NCBI RefSeq assembly: GCF_009857595.1
Contig: NZ_WWCU01000050.1
Coordinates: 1 to 33,700 of the forward strand
From: Pseudoduganella aquatica
GTDB lineage: Bacteria; Pseudomonadota; Gammaproteobacteria; Burkholderiales; Burkholderiaceae_D
DNA length: 33,700 nt
Direction of reading: 5' to 3'
Program-made: the position numbers and the translations under genes
The notes under the pieces: model-generated
Databases searched by the model: none
Told to the model about the DNA's origin: nothing
What the model saw: the letters and a program-made list of their open reading frames with translations, nothing else
Part shown: positions 8,110 to 16,993 of the stretch, piece after piece
Numbering within the stretch: the stretch's first letter is position 1
How the letters are laid out: each line of letters starts with the position of its first letter

Positions 8110-11031
8110 TCAAACCGATTGAATTACCCGACAAGTAGTCTGACACAGGGGGATAGCATAGTCGTGGTACTGGACGCGATCATGAAATCCCTCGCGCTTA
8201 TCTAACGTAACGAACAGCAATTCGATCTTTTCCTTTGCTAATGGTAAGCAGCCTTCGCGGAACTGGGGTCTTGCCACGGCTGTTAGATGACCAGCAGCAG
8301 TCTGAATTTCGCGCCGCTCATATCGCGCATGCAAGGTCAGTGGCCAGTCTGAAGGCACGCCAGGTAGATGAACACCCTCCACCAGCGATTCATCCTGCAG
8401 CCAATTCACAATCTCAACCAGTTCTTGTTTCAGGGCCGGATGCTCGTTCATTAGTGCTAGGAAGGCGTGTGGATCAAGAAGGTCCTTGTCGTTATGTAGC
8501 ATTTGATACGCCAGCATCTGTACCCGTTGCGTGTCAATCTCACCGGTCGATAGCACGGTGGTCCAGGCGTCCAGAGCGGCCGGATCATTGGCGTGCAATA
8601 TCGATCCCATCCGTCGAATTAACTCGTCCTCTCGTGGACCTGGTGCTGGAAGTGGTAGGTTGATATCGCGCTTATAGCTGGTCCACGAGCGACTATTTTT
8701 GTAGATGTCTGCGATCTCGAGCTCGTTATCGCGCAGAAAGGTGCTCAAGGTCAGCGCTTGATTTCCCCGCTGTGCCGCCCAAGCGGCTAGCTCTTGCCTT
8801 AGACGTACCGCATTCAACTGCAACGCATTGCGTATATTCGTTAGTACACGCTCGCGCGACACGCGATCGAGCTGCAAATGGCATCCAGTTGGCAGGGATC
8901 CAAAACCATTCTCTAACGAGTTCTTAAGTTGGGCGCGCGTCTGGCCTGTGATGGCGCGGAGTAGTGTATCGAATCGGAATTCGGCGCTATGTATGCCTAC
9001 AAAATCCAATACCAAGCAGTTCTCTTTTCCATCAGCTAGACGGAGTCCACGGCCAATCTGCTGTTGGAACACCACCGGGCTTTGTGTCGGCCTCAGCAAA
9101 AGTAGCGTGTTGATTTCCGGGATGTCTACGCCCTCATTAAAGAGGTCACAAGTGCAGATCAGCTTGAGCTTACCTGAACGGAGATCGCCGATGGCCTGGT
9201 CTCGTTGCTGGCTTGAGTCCGCACCGGTCAAGCTGCACGAGGGTAGACCAGCTTTTTCAAAGCAGGCGGCCATGAATTGGGCATGTGCTACGCTTACGCA
9301 GAACACGACACCCTTGAGCTTGCCGAGGTCTGACACATACTGCTGCAAGGTGTTCATCACGAGGCGGCTGCGAACCGTGTTGCTAGAGATGACTGCATCC
9401 AGCTGACCCAACTCCTCAGGCCGATTCCATTTGATCTTGCTTAGGTCTGTGTCGTCCGCTGTAGCGTAGTACTCGAATGGCGCCAGTAGTTGCTGATCAA
9501 GCGCATCCCACAAGCGTAGTGAAACTGCGGGCGTGCCATCAGGACGAGGATCGAAATAGGCGTTTAAGCTTTTGCCGTCAGAGCGCTCTGGCGTGGCGGT
9601 CAGACCCAACAGAATGGTAGGCTTCACAGATTTTGCGAACTGGTCAAAGGTTGCTGCCGGCAGGTGGTGTGCCTCGTCGATGATCACTACCCGCCAGTAA
9701 TCGGCCCCCATTCGCTGCACTAGTCCGCGACTGTGAACCGTTGCGATCGTCGCGAACAAATGCTCATGTTGGGATGGCTGATTCTCTCCATCAAGCAGTT
9801 CACCAAAACTTGGCGAGCGCAGCACTTGTCGGAACGTTGCCAGTGCCTGCTTAAGAATCTGAATTCGGTGCGCAATGAACAGCAGCTTTGGCGGGCTACC
9901 TTCCTTACGCACCAAGCGTTCATAGTCAAATGCCGCCACCACGGTCTTTCCTGTGCCAGTTGCTGCGACGACTAAGTTGCGCATCCGTCCGTGGTGACGT
10001 TCTGCAGCAAGGCGTTCTAGCATCTCCGCTTGATATGGCTTAGGACGTAGATCGAACCAAGTATGGAGCACTATGGGTTCTGAAGCAGGGGCCTTGTGAC
10101 CTGGCTGTGTGCGTTGTTCGTTCAACGCTTGTTTCAAAGCGGCTTGCTGAGCCACATCGTGCGGATCGTATGGCTGAAACTCGCCGTCATTCCAGAGCGT
10201 TTCAAAGTTCGCGCACGCTGCTTGATAGAGGTCGTTGTCGTTCGCCTCAGTGAATTTGACGGTCCATTCGATGCCACCAATCAGGGCCGCTTCCGATAGG
10301 TTTGCGCTGCCAACATATGCCGTGCCAAATCCTGTTTTCCGATGAAACATCCAGGCTTTGGCGTGCAGACGATTTCGGCGTCCGTCCAGAGAAATGCGTA
10401 GCTGAGCTCCTGGCAGCAACGCGAGCTCTTCTACTGCGCGAGCTTCTGTGGCGCCTATATAAGTCGTCGTCAGTATGCGCAGTGTGGTGCGGGGGATTCC
10501 ATTTGCATCCAATGCGGTAGCTGCTTTAAGGATGTCTAACAGCTTGCGGACACCGCTCCAAGTGATGAAGCTAACTACAATGTCAACGCTATCTGTGCTG
10601 GATAGTTCGGCTCTCAGCTCATTCAGCAGAGAAGGATCATTGCGTGCTGCGGTAAATATCGATGGCCTGCGTAGGCCTGTTTGTGGCTGCACTGGGGCTG
10701 CATTCGGGGCATGTACTGAACTAAGCATGCGCAGCGGCGGCGAAGTGGGCACATCGTCTTCTTCTCTGTCATTCCGAGCGGCGCGCAGTAAATTTCCAAT
10801 GAGCTTAAGTTCGGCATGTTCTTGCTCGTGCTTGCTCCCATCCTTGTCCGAAATTGCATCTAATATTTCGGATAGACGAGCGGTTAGCTCATTTAATAGA
10901 TGCTCACGCCGCTCCGCCTTGGAGGGGATTCTAATTTGCGCGCAATTCGCGAACTCCATCTCGGAAAGCTCGGCAAGTTCATCATGACGAATCAGACGTT
11001 CATAAAGGCCGAGAGGGAGGGTATTGGACAT
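8110..11031 (-). pseudogene. PLD-nuclease/DEAH-box helicase DUF3427 protein, 3' end lost to IS insertion
   Basis: The open frame is 973 residues; the first 960 are native and the last 13 are read from the insertion sequence. Residues 123-260 form a phospholipase D-type nuclease domain with HAKAWMF (H223, K225) and YVGSANLS. A superfamily 2 helicase follows: ATGTGKT 357-363 (Walker A), DEAH 452-455 (Walker B), LTATPER 477-483, FNEGVDIPE about 631-639, and QQIGRGLR 657-664. The DUF3427 region fills the C terminus and continues at 6155-6421. Proteins of this architecture may cut and translocate DNA and often sit in defence-type accessory regions; here that role is inference. Only one PLD motif copy is seen, so a dimer would be needed for cleavage. 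Composition is AT-richer than the adjacent gyrB. The IS removes about 86 residues, so a partly active product cannot be excluded. Confidence 0.88.
8152..8157. repeat. Target-site duplication, right copy (GATAGC)
   Basis: This is the partner of 6416-6421, directly abutting the GGGG at the other end of the insertion sequence. Six bases is at or above the usual size for this IS family, so one shared base could be coincidental. Confidence 0.75.
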
Positions 11032-11089
11032 TAGTTGCCTGAGGTTGGTGTTTTATAACATTGTAATCCGGCAATCGCCGATACAATAA

Positions 11090-11117
11090 AAAATGGCCTG
11101 AATAATCAGGCCATTTT
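11090..11117. terminator. Bidirectional intrinsic terminator, gyrB end
   Basis: A perfect 12-bp stem (AAAATGGCCTGA against TCAGGCCATTTT) encloses a 4-base loop. On the - strand it is followed by TTATT, extending the U-rich tail, 21 bases after the gyrB stop. On the + strand the tail is only the stem's own TTTT. It insulates gyrB from the helicase gene that is transcribed in the same direction. Confidence 0.85.
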
Positions 11118-11137
11118 CCAACTCAGACTAATAGTCT

Positions 11138-13639
11138 TTAAACGTCAATATTGCCCGCGCGCAGTGCATTCGTTTCAATGAACGCACGGCGTGGCTCAAC
11201 ATCATCCCCCATCAGTGTGGTGAAGATCTGGTCCGCAGCGATAGCATCCTCGATCTGCACCTTCAACAGGCGGCGCACCGTCGGATCCATGGTGGTTTCC
11301 CACAGCTGGCTTGGATTCATCTCACCCAGACCTTTGTAGCGCTGCTTGGATACCACGCGTTCCGCTTCGTCGCGCAGCCACTGCATCGCGTGGTGGAAGT
11401 CGACCACGGCGGAATCCTTGGTGCGCTCGCCTTCGCCGCGGCGGATCACGGCGCCTTCGCCGATCAGGCCTTCGAACGTGGCTGCCGCGTTGGCCAGGGT
11501 GGCGTAGTCCGCGCTCTGCACGAAGTCCGCGTCGATCGCGCACACTTTCACGTTACCGTGGTGCATACGCTCGATCCACAGCGCATGCTTCTCGCTCAGT
11601 TCGTCCGAGCGCACGGTCACGCGCACGGCCGGGTCGTTAATGCGGTCGGCCATGGCCTTGGCCGAGGCTTCGGCCTGCGCCAGCGTGTCCATGTTCAGCG
11701 TTACGCCGGTCATGATGGCGGTCAGCGCGGCGCGGTCGATCACGCGCGTCAAACGCATCATGATGGCGTTGGCGGTGTTGTACTGGCGTGCCAGTTCGGC
11801 CAGCGGCTCGCCCTGGATCACGTCGGCGCCTTCGCGCGGGGTCAGGGCGGCGGTGTTCAGCGCTACGGTCATCATGTAGCTGGCTTCTTCCACGTCGTCC
11901 TTCAGGTAGCGCTCGTCGCGGCCGGCTTTCACCTTGTACAGCGGCGGCTGGGCGATGTAGATGTGGCCGCGTTCCACCAGCTGCGGCATCTGGCGGTAGA
12001 ACAGGGTCAGCAGCAGGGTGCGGATGTGGGCGCCGTCGACGTCCGCGTCGGTCATGATGATGATGCGGTGGTAGCGCAGCTTGTCGGCGTTGAACTCGTC
12101 CGGGCCGATGGAGGTGCCCAGCGTGGCGATCAGCGTGGTGATCTGCTCGGACGACAGCATCTTCTCGAAGCGCGCCTTTTCCACGTTCAGCACCTTACCG
12201 CGCAGTGGCAGGATGGCCTGGAATTTGCGGTCGCGGCCCTGCTTGGCGGAGCCGCCTGCGGAGTCACCCTCGACGATGTACAGTTCGCACAGCGCCGGGT
12301 CTTTTTCCTGGCAGTCGGCCAGCTTGGCGGACAGGCCCAGGCCGTCCATCACGCCTTTGCGGCGGGTCAGGTCGCGGGCCTTGCGGGCCGCTTCGCGCGC
12401 GCGCGCCGCTTCCACGATCTTGCCGCAGATGATCTTGGCGTCGTTCGGCTTTTCCATCAGGAAGTCGGTCAGCGTCTTGGCGACGATTTCCTCAACCGGG
12501 CCGCGCACTTCGGACGACACCAGCTTGTCCTTGGTCTGCGACGAGAACTTCGGCTCCGGCACTTTCACGCTCAGCACGCAGGTCAGGCCTTCGCGCATGT
12601 CGTCGCCGGAGATTTCCACTTTCGCCTTCTTGGCGAACTCGTGCTCGTCGATGTATTTGTTGATCACGCGCGTCATCGCGGCGCGCAGGCCGGTCAGGTG
12701 GGTGCCGCCGTCGCGCTGCGGGATGTTATTGGTGAAGCACAATACCTGTTCATTGTAGGCATCGTTCCATTGCATGGACACGTCCACGGAAATGGTGGTG
12801 TTCTGGTCCGACTGGCGCTCGCCGGTGGCCTGGAAAATGGTCGGGTGCAGCGTGGTCTTGGCCTTGTTGATGTATTCCACAAAGCCGCGCGTGCCGCCCT
12901 CGAACGCGAACACGTCTTCCTTGCCGGTGCGCTGGTCGGTCAGCTTGATGTTCACGCCGTTGTTCAGGAAGGACAGTTCGCGGATGCGCTTGGCCAGGAT
13001 CTCGTAGTGGAATTCCACGTGCGTGAAGATTTCCTCGTCGGCCCAGAAGTGCACGTCGGTGCCGCGCTTGTCGGTCTCGCCGATCACCTTGATCGGGGAC
13101 ACGGCGAAGCCGTCCTTTTCTTCGATTTCGCGGTTCTGCGGCACGCCGCGCACGAATTCCATGTAGTGCACTTTGCCGTCGCGGCGGATGGTCAGCTTGA
13201 GCAGCTTGGACAGCGCGTTCACGCACGATACGCCCACGCCGTGCAGGCCGCCGGACACCTTGTACGAGTTCTGGTCGAACTTGCCACCGGCGTGCAGCTC
13301 GGTCATGACGATTTCAGCGGCCGAGCGTTTCGGGTCGTGCTTGTCGTCCATCTTCAGGCCAGTCGGCACGCCGCGGCCGTTGTCGGTGATGGAGATCGAG
13401 TTGTCGGAGTGGATGGTGACGTGGATCTCGGTGCAGTGGCCGGCCAGCGATTCGTCGATGGAGTTGTCCAGCACTTCGAACACCAGGTGGTGCAGGCCGG
13501 TGCCGTCCGAGGTGTCGCCAATGTACATGCCGGGACGCTTGCGCACGGCTTCGAGGCCTTCCAGGATCTGAATGGACGCGGCGCCGTATTCTTCCACCTT
13601 GGCGGCCGGGATCGGTTGTTCGTTTTGGCTCTCGGACAT
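11138..13639 (-). CDS. gyrB: DNA gyrase subunit B
   Basis: GyrB is the ATPase subunit of gyrase, which introduces negative supercoils together with GyrA (not in this window). The 833 residues compare with about 800 in gammaproteobacteria, including the long insert typical of proteobacterial GyrB. GHKL ATPase motifs are EVLDNSID 55-62, DNGRGVP 86-92 and GLHGVGVSCVNALS from 131. The TOPRIM domain shows IVEGDSAGGSAKQGRDR and the metal-binding acidic motif DADVDGAH. The C terminus has RYKGLGEMNPSQLWETTMDP. It is last in the dnaA-dnaN-gyrB series and is followed by a strong hairpin terminator. ATG 13639 begins MSESQNEQ; the GyrB core starts at about residue 15. Confidence 0.98.
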   Translation of the reverse strand: MSESQNEQPIPAAKVEEYGAASIQILEGLEAVRKRPGMYIGDTSDGTGLHHLVFEVLDNSIDESLAGHCTEIHVTIHSDNSISITDNGRGVPTGLKMDDKHDPKRSAAEIVMTELHAGGKFDQNSYKVSGGLHGVGVSCVNALSKLLKLTIRRDGKVHYMEFVRGVPQNREIEEKDGFAVSPIKVIGETDKRGTDVHFWADEEIFTHVEFHYEILAKRIRELSFLNNGVNIKLTDQRTGKEDVFAFEGGTRGFVEYINKAKTTLHPTIFQATGERQSDQNTTISVDVSMQWNDAYNEQVLCFTNNIPQRDGGTHLTGLRAAMTRVINKYIDEHEFAKKAKVEISGDDMREGLTCVLSVKVPEPKFSSQTKDKLVSSEVRGPVEEIVAKTLTDFLMEKPNDAKIICGKIVEAARAREAARKARDLTRRKGVMDGLGLSAKLADCQEKDPALCELYIVEGDSAGGSAKQGRDRKFQAILPLRGKVLNVEKARFEKMLSSEQITTLIATLGTSIGPDEFNADKLRYHRIIIMTDADVDGAHIRTLLLTLFYRQMPQLVERGHIYIAQPPLYKVKAGRDERYLKDDVEEASYMMTVALNTAALTPREGADVIQGEPLAELARQYNTANAIMMRLTRVIDRAALTAIMTGVTLNMDTLAQAEASAKAMADRINDPAVRVTVRSDELSEKHALWIERMHHGNVKVCAIDADFVQSADYATLANAAATFEGLIGEGAVIRRGEGERTKDSAVVDFHHAMQWLRDEAERVVSKQRYKGLGEMNPSQLWETTMDPTVRRLLKVQIEDAIAADQIFTTLMGDDVEPRRAFIETNALRAGNIDV

Positions 13640-13681
13640 GGACTGCTTTCTCTGTAATCTTGTTGACTCGGTGCTGCGGTT

Positions 13682-13778
13682 GGCGGGTTACGGCGCCTGG
13701 CGCCTAACCCGCCCTACGTGCCATCGGCTTGTCGTGGGCAATGCGTAGCGCGGGTTAGGCGGAACGCCGTAACCCGCC
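13682..13778. repeat. Paired palindromic intergenic repeat (gyrB/dnaN)
   Basis: Two palindromic units in opposite orientation: GGCGGGTTACGGCG...CTAACCCGCCCTACG (13682-13718) and CGTAGCGCGGGTTAGGCG...CGTAACCCGCC (13744-13778). They fill most of the gap between dnaN and gyrB. Each could fold into a stem of about 9 bp or more. The same sequence recurs at four other places in the window. Confidence 0.8.
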
Positions 13779-13783
13779 GCTGC

Positions 13784-14890
13784 TTAAATGCGCATCGGCA
13801 TCACAACGTACTTGAAGTCGGCATTGTCGGGGATCGAAATCAGGGCGGACGAGTTGGAGTCGCCCAGCGCGATGTTGATCTGGTCGCACTTCAGGTTGTT
13901 CAGCACGTCCAGCAGGTAGGTCACGTTGAAGCCGATGTCCACGCTCACGCCGCCGTAGTCGATTTCCAGTTCCTCGACCGCTTCTTCCTGGTCGGCATTG
14001 GTGGAGCTGATCTTCAGGCTGCCCGGGGTGATGATGCAGCGCACGCCCTTGAACTTGTCGCTGGTCATGATGGCGGCGCGCTGCAGCGAGCGCAGCAGCT
14101 CGTCGCGGCCGATGGTGAAGTCGTTGCTGTAGCCCTTGGGGATCACGCGCGTGTAGTCGGGGAACTTGCCTTCCACCAGCTTCGAGATCAGCTCGATGTC
14201 GGCAAAGGTCAGTTTCACCTGGTTGGCGGCGATGTCCAGCTGCACCGGCTCGTCGTTCTCTTCCAGCAGGCGCTGCAGTTCGATAATGGTCTTGCGCGGA
14301 ATAATCACTTCCTGGCGCTCGAAGGCCTGCTCGGTTTCCACCTGGCAGAAGGCCAGGCGGTGGCCGTCGGTGGCCACGGCGATCACGTTTTTACCGTCCA
14401 GCACCAGCAGCAGGCCGTTCAGGTAGTAGCGGATGTCCTGCTGCGCCATCGAGAAGTGCACCATGTTGAACAGGTGCTTCAGCGTTTTTTGCGGCAGCGT
14501 GAAGGAGGCGTTGTAGCTTTCCGCTTCCTGCACGGTCGGGAATTCCTCGGCCGCCAGGGTTTGCAGGGCGAAGCGCGATTTGCCGGTTTGCACGGTCAGG
14601 CGCTTGTTCAGCAGCGTCATGGTGACGTCGCCGGACTCGGGCAGGGCGCGCAGGATGTCCAGCAGCTTGCGCGCGGCCACGGTGGTGCCGGTCACGTCGC
14701 TGCCGGAACCGATGGCGGCGTTGGTCGTGATCTGCACTTCGGTGTCGGTAGACAGGAACGAGACGCTTTCGCCGTCCTTGCGGATGAGGATATTGGCCAG
14801 AATCGGCATGGTGTGCCGACGCTCGACAATACCGCTCACGATCTGCAGTGGCCGGAGTAGCGTATCTCGGGTGGTTTTGACCAATTGCAT
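13784..14890 (-). CDS. dnaN: DNA polymerase III subunit beta (sliding clamp)
   Basis: This is the ring-shaped processivity clamp of the replicative polymerase, 368 residues, the expected length for three tandem clamp domains. The N terminus MQLVKTTRDTLLRPLQIVSGIVERRHTMPILANILI and the C terminus FKYVVMPMRI are diagnostic. ATG 14890 is chosen over an upstream in-frame codon because GAGGATAAAT immediately precedes it and MQLVKT is the usual start. The gene lies between dnaA and gyrB in the classic order, with repeat-filled spacers on both sides. Confidence 0.98.
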   Translation of the reverse strand: MQLVKTTRDTLLRPLQIVSGIVERRHTMPILANILIRKDGESVSFLSTDTEVQITTNAAIGSGSDVTGTTVAARKLLDILRALPESGDVTMTLLNKRLTVQTGKSRFALQTLAAEEFPTVQEAESYNASFTLPQKTLKHLFNMVHFSMAQQDIRYYLNGLLLVLDGKNVIAVATDGHRLAFCQVETEQAFERQEVIIPRKTIIELQRLLEENDEPVQLDIAANQVKLTFADIELISKLVEGKFPDYTRVIPKGYSNDFTIGRDELLRSLQRAAIMTSDKFKGVRCIITPGSLKISSTNADQEEAVEELEIDYGGVSVDIGFNVTYLLDVLNNLKCDQINIALGDSNSSALISIPDNADFKYVVMPMRI

Positions 14891-14979
14891 ATTTATCCTC
14901 AATATCAAAAATTAACGATACAAACTTGTTGCTGGGCTTGCCAGATTTTAATGGCAAACCGGCGCTTTGGGGCGGCTCT

Positions 14980-15062
14980 GGCGGGTTACGCGCTGCGCGC
15001 TAACCCGCCCTACGATATGGCTTGCACGCCGTAGGGCGGGTTAGGCGCAGCCGTAACCCGCC
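14980..15062. repeat. Paired palindromic intergenic repeat (dnaN/dnaA)
   Basis: Unit 1, 14980-15014, reads GGCGGGTTACGCGC...GCTAACCCGCCCTACG. Unit 2, 15030-15062, is the inverted version CGTAGGGCGGGTTAGGCG...CGTAACCCGCC. The pair ends five bases from the dnaA stop, so it probably shapes the 3' end of the dnaA message or attenuates read-through into dnaN. Confidence 0.8.
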
Positions 15063-15067
15063 ACGCA

Positions 15068-16489
15068 TCAACCTTTCAGCGTCTGCTCCAGGACGTGCAG
15101 CTCGTGGTTGCACTCCGGATTCTTGGTGCGGTCCAGCGCGATCTTGCGCACGGCGTGCAGCACGGTCGTGTGGTCGCGGCCGCCGAACAGCTCGCCGATC
15201 TCGGGCAGGCTCTTCTGCGTCAGTTCCTTGGCCAGATACATGGCAATCTGGCGCGGACGGGCGATATTCGCCGGGCGGCGTTTGGAATACATGTCCGCCA
15301 CCTTGATGTTGAAGAAGTCCGCCACCGTCTTCTGGATGTTTTCCACCGAAATCTGGCGGTTCTGCACCGACAGCAAGTCCTTCAGCGCTTCCTTCACGAT
15401 GTCGATCGTGATGTCCTTGCCGTGGAAGCGCGAGTACGCCAGGATCTTGCGCAGCGCGCCTTCCAGCTCGCGCACGTTGGAGCGCAGGTGCTTGGCCACG
15501 AAGAAGGCCACGTCGTCCGAGAAGGTCACGCCTTCCTGCTTGGCTTTCTTCAGCAGGATCGCCACCCGCATTTCCAGCTCGGGCGGCTCAATCGCCACCG
15601 TCAGGCCGGAGTCGAAGCGCGAGATCAGGCGGTCGTCCATGCCGGTAATCTCTTTCGGATAGGTATCCGAGGTGATGATGATCTGCTTCTTGGCTGCGAT
15701 CAGCGCTTCAAACGCGTAGAAGAATTCCTCTTGCGTACGGCTCTTGCCGCCAAAGAACTGAATATCATCGATCAGCAGCATGTCCAGCGAGTGGTAGTAA
15801 TGCTTGAAGTCGTCGAAACCCTTGCGCTGGTAAGCGGTCACTACGTCGCGGACATACTGTTCCGCGTGGATGTAGCGGATGCGCGCGCCCGGCTGGTCGG
15901 CCATCACCTGGTTGCCGATGGCGTGTATCAAGTGGGTCTTGCCCAGGCCCACGCCGCCGTAGAAGAACAGCGGGTTGTAGCTCACGCCCGGGTTGTTGGC
16001 CACCTGGATGGCGGCGGCGCGCGCCAGCTGGTTGGCTTTACCGGTGACGAAACTGTCGAAGGTCAGGTCGGTGTTGACGCGGCTCTGCTCGCGGCGCGGC
16101 GAATTGCCGATGTTGTACTCGGGCGAGCCCGGGCTGGCGGCGGCCTGGTCGCTGGCGCGCTGGGCGCTCATGTCCGGCACCGACGGCGCGCTGCTGTGGA
16201 TAATGCCGGCGTTCGACACCGGCGCGGCCGGTTTGCGCGCCGCGTTCAGACGCGGGTCCAGCACAAACTGCACTTCGGTCGGCGCTTCCCAATATTGGCA
16301 AGCGAGCGCGGTGATGCGGCTGGCGAACTGGGACTTCACCCAATCGAGCTTGAAGCGGTTGGGCGCAGCAACGCGCAGCTTGCCATCCTCGTAGTCGAGG
16401 GGCACCAGCGGCTTAATCCAGGCACTGAATTGTTGCGGCGTCAGCTCCAGCTCCAGTTGAGCGGAACAGGTCTGCCAGAAATTTTCCAT
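15068..16489 (-). CDS. dnaA: Chromosomal replication initiator protein DnaA
   Basis: DnaA is the AAA+ initiator that binds DnaA boxes and melts the origin; this one has 473 residues. Domain I (MENFWQTCSAQLELELTPQQ) is followed by a variable linker at about 82-135, the AAA+ core with GGVGLGKTH 178-186 and LLIDDIQF 238-245, and domain IV with the DnaA-box signature GRDHTTVLHAVRKI from 437. ATG 16489 is preferred over codons nine residues upstream because MENFWQ is the usual start. A perfect DnaA box lies 79 bases upstream, consistent with autoregulation. dnaN and gyrB follow in the same direction. Confidence 0.98.
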   Translation of the reverse strand: MENFWQTCSAQLELELTPQQFSAWIKPLVPLDYEDGKLRVAAPNRFKLDWVKSQFASRITALACQYWEAPTEVQFVLDPRLNAARKPAAPVSNAGIIHSSAPSVPDMSAQRASDQAAASPGSPEYNIGNSPRREQSRVNTDLTFDSFVTGKANQLARAAAIQVANNPGVSYNPLFFYGGVGLGKTHLIHAIGNQVMADQPGARIRYIHAEQYVRDVVTAYQRKGFDDFKHYYHSLDMLLIDDIQFFGGKSRTQEEFFYAFEALIAAKKQIIITSDTYPKEITGMDDRLISRFDSGLTVAIEPPELEMRVAILLKKAKQEGVTFSDDVAFFVAKHLRSNVRELEGALRKILAYSRFHGKDITIDIVKEALKDLLSVQNRQISVENIQKTVADFFNIKVADMYSKRRPANIARPRQIAMYLAKELTQKSLPEIGELFGGRDHTTVLHAVRKIALDRTKNPECNHELHVLEQTLKG

Positions 16490-16849
16490 TAATCGTCTAT
16501 CTGTAAGGGTGCGCAAGGGCGCTTATGCGCTGCGCGTAACACGCTATTCTAACCCCGAAGTCCGAAGTTATCCACAGGCATGACGCGAATTTTTGCATGC
16601 GGGCGGCCGCCGGCGGCGGCAAAAGGCTGAGCCGGAGGTTGACAAGCGGGGGTGAAATGCTGATAATTCAGGGTTCCCCGCCCGTATGCCGTGTTTAAAC
16701 CACAATATGGAGTAAGCGTGGATTAAAGCGGGCGATGAGATGGACCCAGCTGTGCCGGACGGCATAGGTGCGCGAAATGTCATTGGCACCAATAAAGACG
16801 GGACGTTTTTCCCGATTTTGTATTTTTTTGCTTTTTCAGCGAGACCAAC
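16490..16849. other. dnaA/rpmH divergent intergenic region, candidate oriC
   Basis: These 360 bases separate divergent dnaA and rpmH, the usual origin location in many bacteria. One perfect DnaA box, TTATCCACA, lies at 16568-16576. A weaker match, GTGGATTAA, lies at about 16718-16726. A GC-rich block (16600-16625) and a T-rich stretch (16806-16836) flank the centre. A cluster of several consensus boxes, normal for a full oriC, is not visible by eye, so either this origin uses degenerate boxes or the functional origin extends elsewhere. The rpmH promoter also lies here. Confidence 0.5.
16639..16667 (+). promoter_or_regulatory. Sigma-70 promoter for rpmH operon
   Basis: TTGACA at 16639-16644, a 17-base spacer and GATAAT at 16662-16667 make a near-consensus promoter facing rpmH. 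It implies an untranslated leader of roughly 175 bases before ATG 16850, long for rpmH. Confidence 0.7.
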
Positions 16850-16984
16850 ATGAAACGTACTTACCAACCTTCCGTTGTACGCCGTAAGCGTACCCACGGC
16901 TTCCGCGCACGTATGGCTACCCGTGGTGGCCGCGCAGTTCTGAATGCACGCCGCGGCAAAGGCCGCAAGCGTCTGGCTGTATAA
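16850..16984 (+). CDS. rpmH: 50S ribosomal protein L34
   Basis: This 44-residue, very basic protein reads MKRTYQPSVVRRKRTHGFRA and ends RRGKGRKRLAV, the complete and invariant L34 pattern. It is part of the large ribosomal subunit. It is the first gene of the rpmH-rnpA-yidD-yidC series and diverges from dnaA, the arrangement expected next to the origin. Confidence 0.98.
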   Translation: MKRTYQPSVVRRKRTHGFRARMATRGGRAVLNARRGKGRKRLAV

Positions 16985-16993
16985 GCCATCCGC

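Larger units (their letters stand above)
6422..8151 (-). mobile_element. IS3-family insertion sequence interrupting the helicase gene
   Basis: The element is defined by the break in the helicase reading frame and by GATAGC at both edges (6416-6421 and 8152-8157), consistent with a target duplication of up to 6 bp. It is about 1730 bp, long for the family. It carries two overlapping genes on the - strand, orfA and orfB, with a DD(35)E transposase core. Reading inward, the ends share TTGTCG and TAATT at matching distances plus scattered identities (13 of the first 23 bases), so the inverted repeats are imperfect, with poorly matched outermost bases. The exact tips could move by one or two bases. 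Confidence 0.85.

Noticed and set aside
6514..8205. 563-residue + strand frame across the insertion sequence
   Set aside because: Antisense to orfA and orfB, which carry the transposase motifs.
11390..13657. 755-residue open frame antisense to gyrB
   Set aside because: It is rich in His, Gly, Val and Gln in the pattern of the mirrored codons of a GC-rich gene, and gyrB on the other strand is unmistakable.
13718..16492. Long + strand frames opposite dnaN (380 residues) and dnaA (465 residues)
   Set aside because: Both are shadows of secure genes, with the same histidine/valine/glutamine-rich artefact composition.
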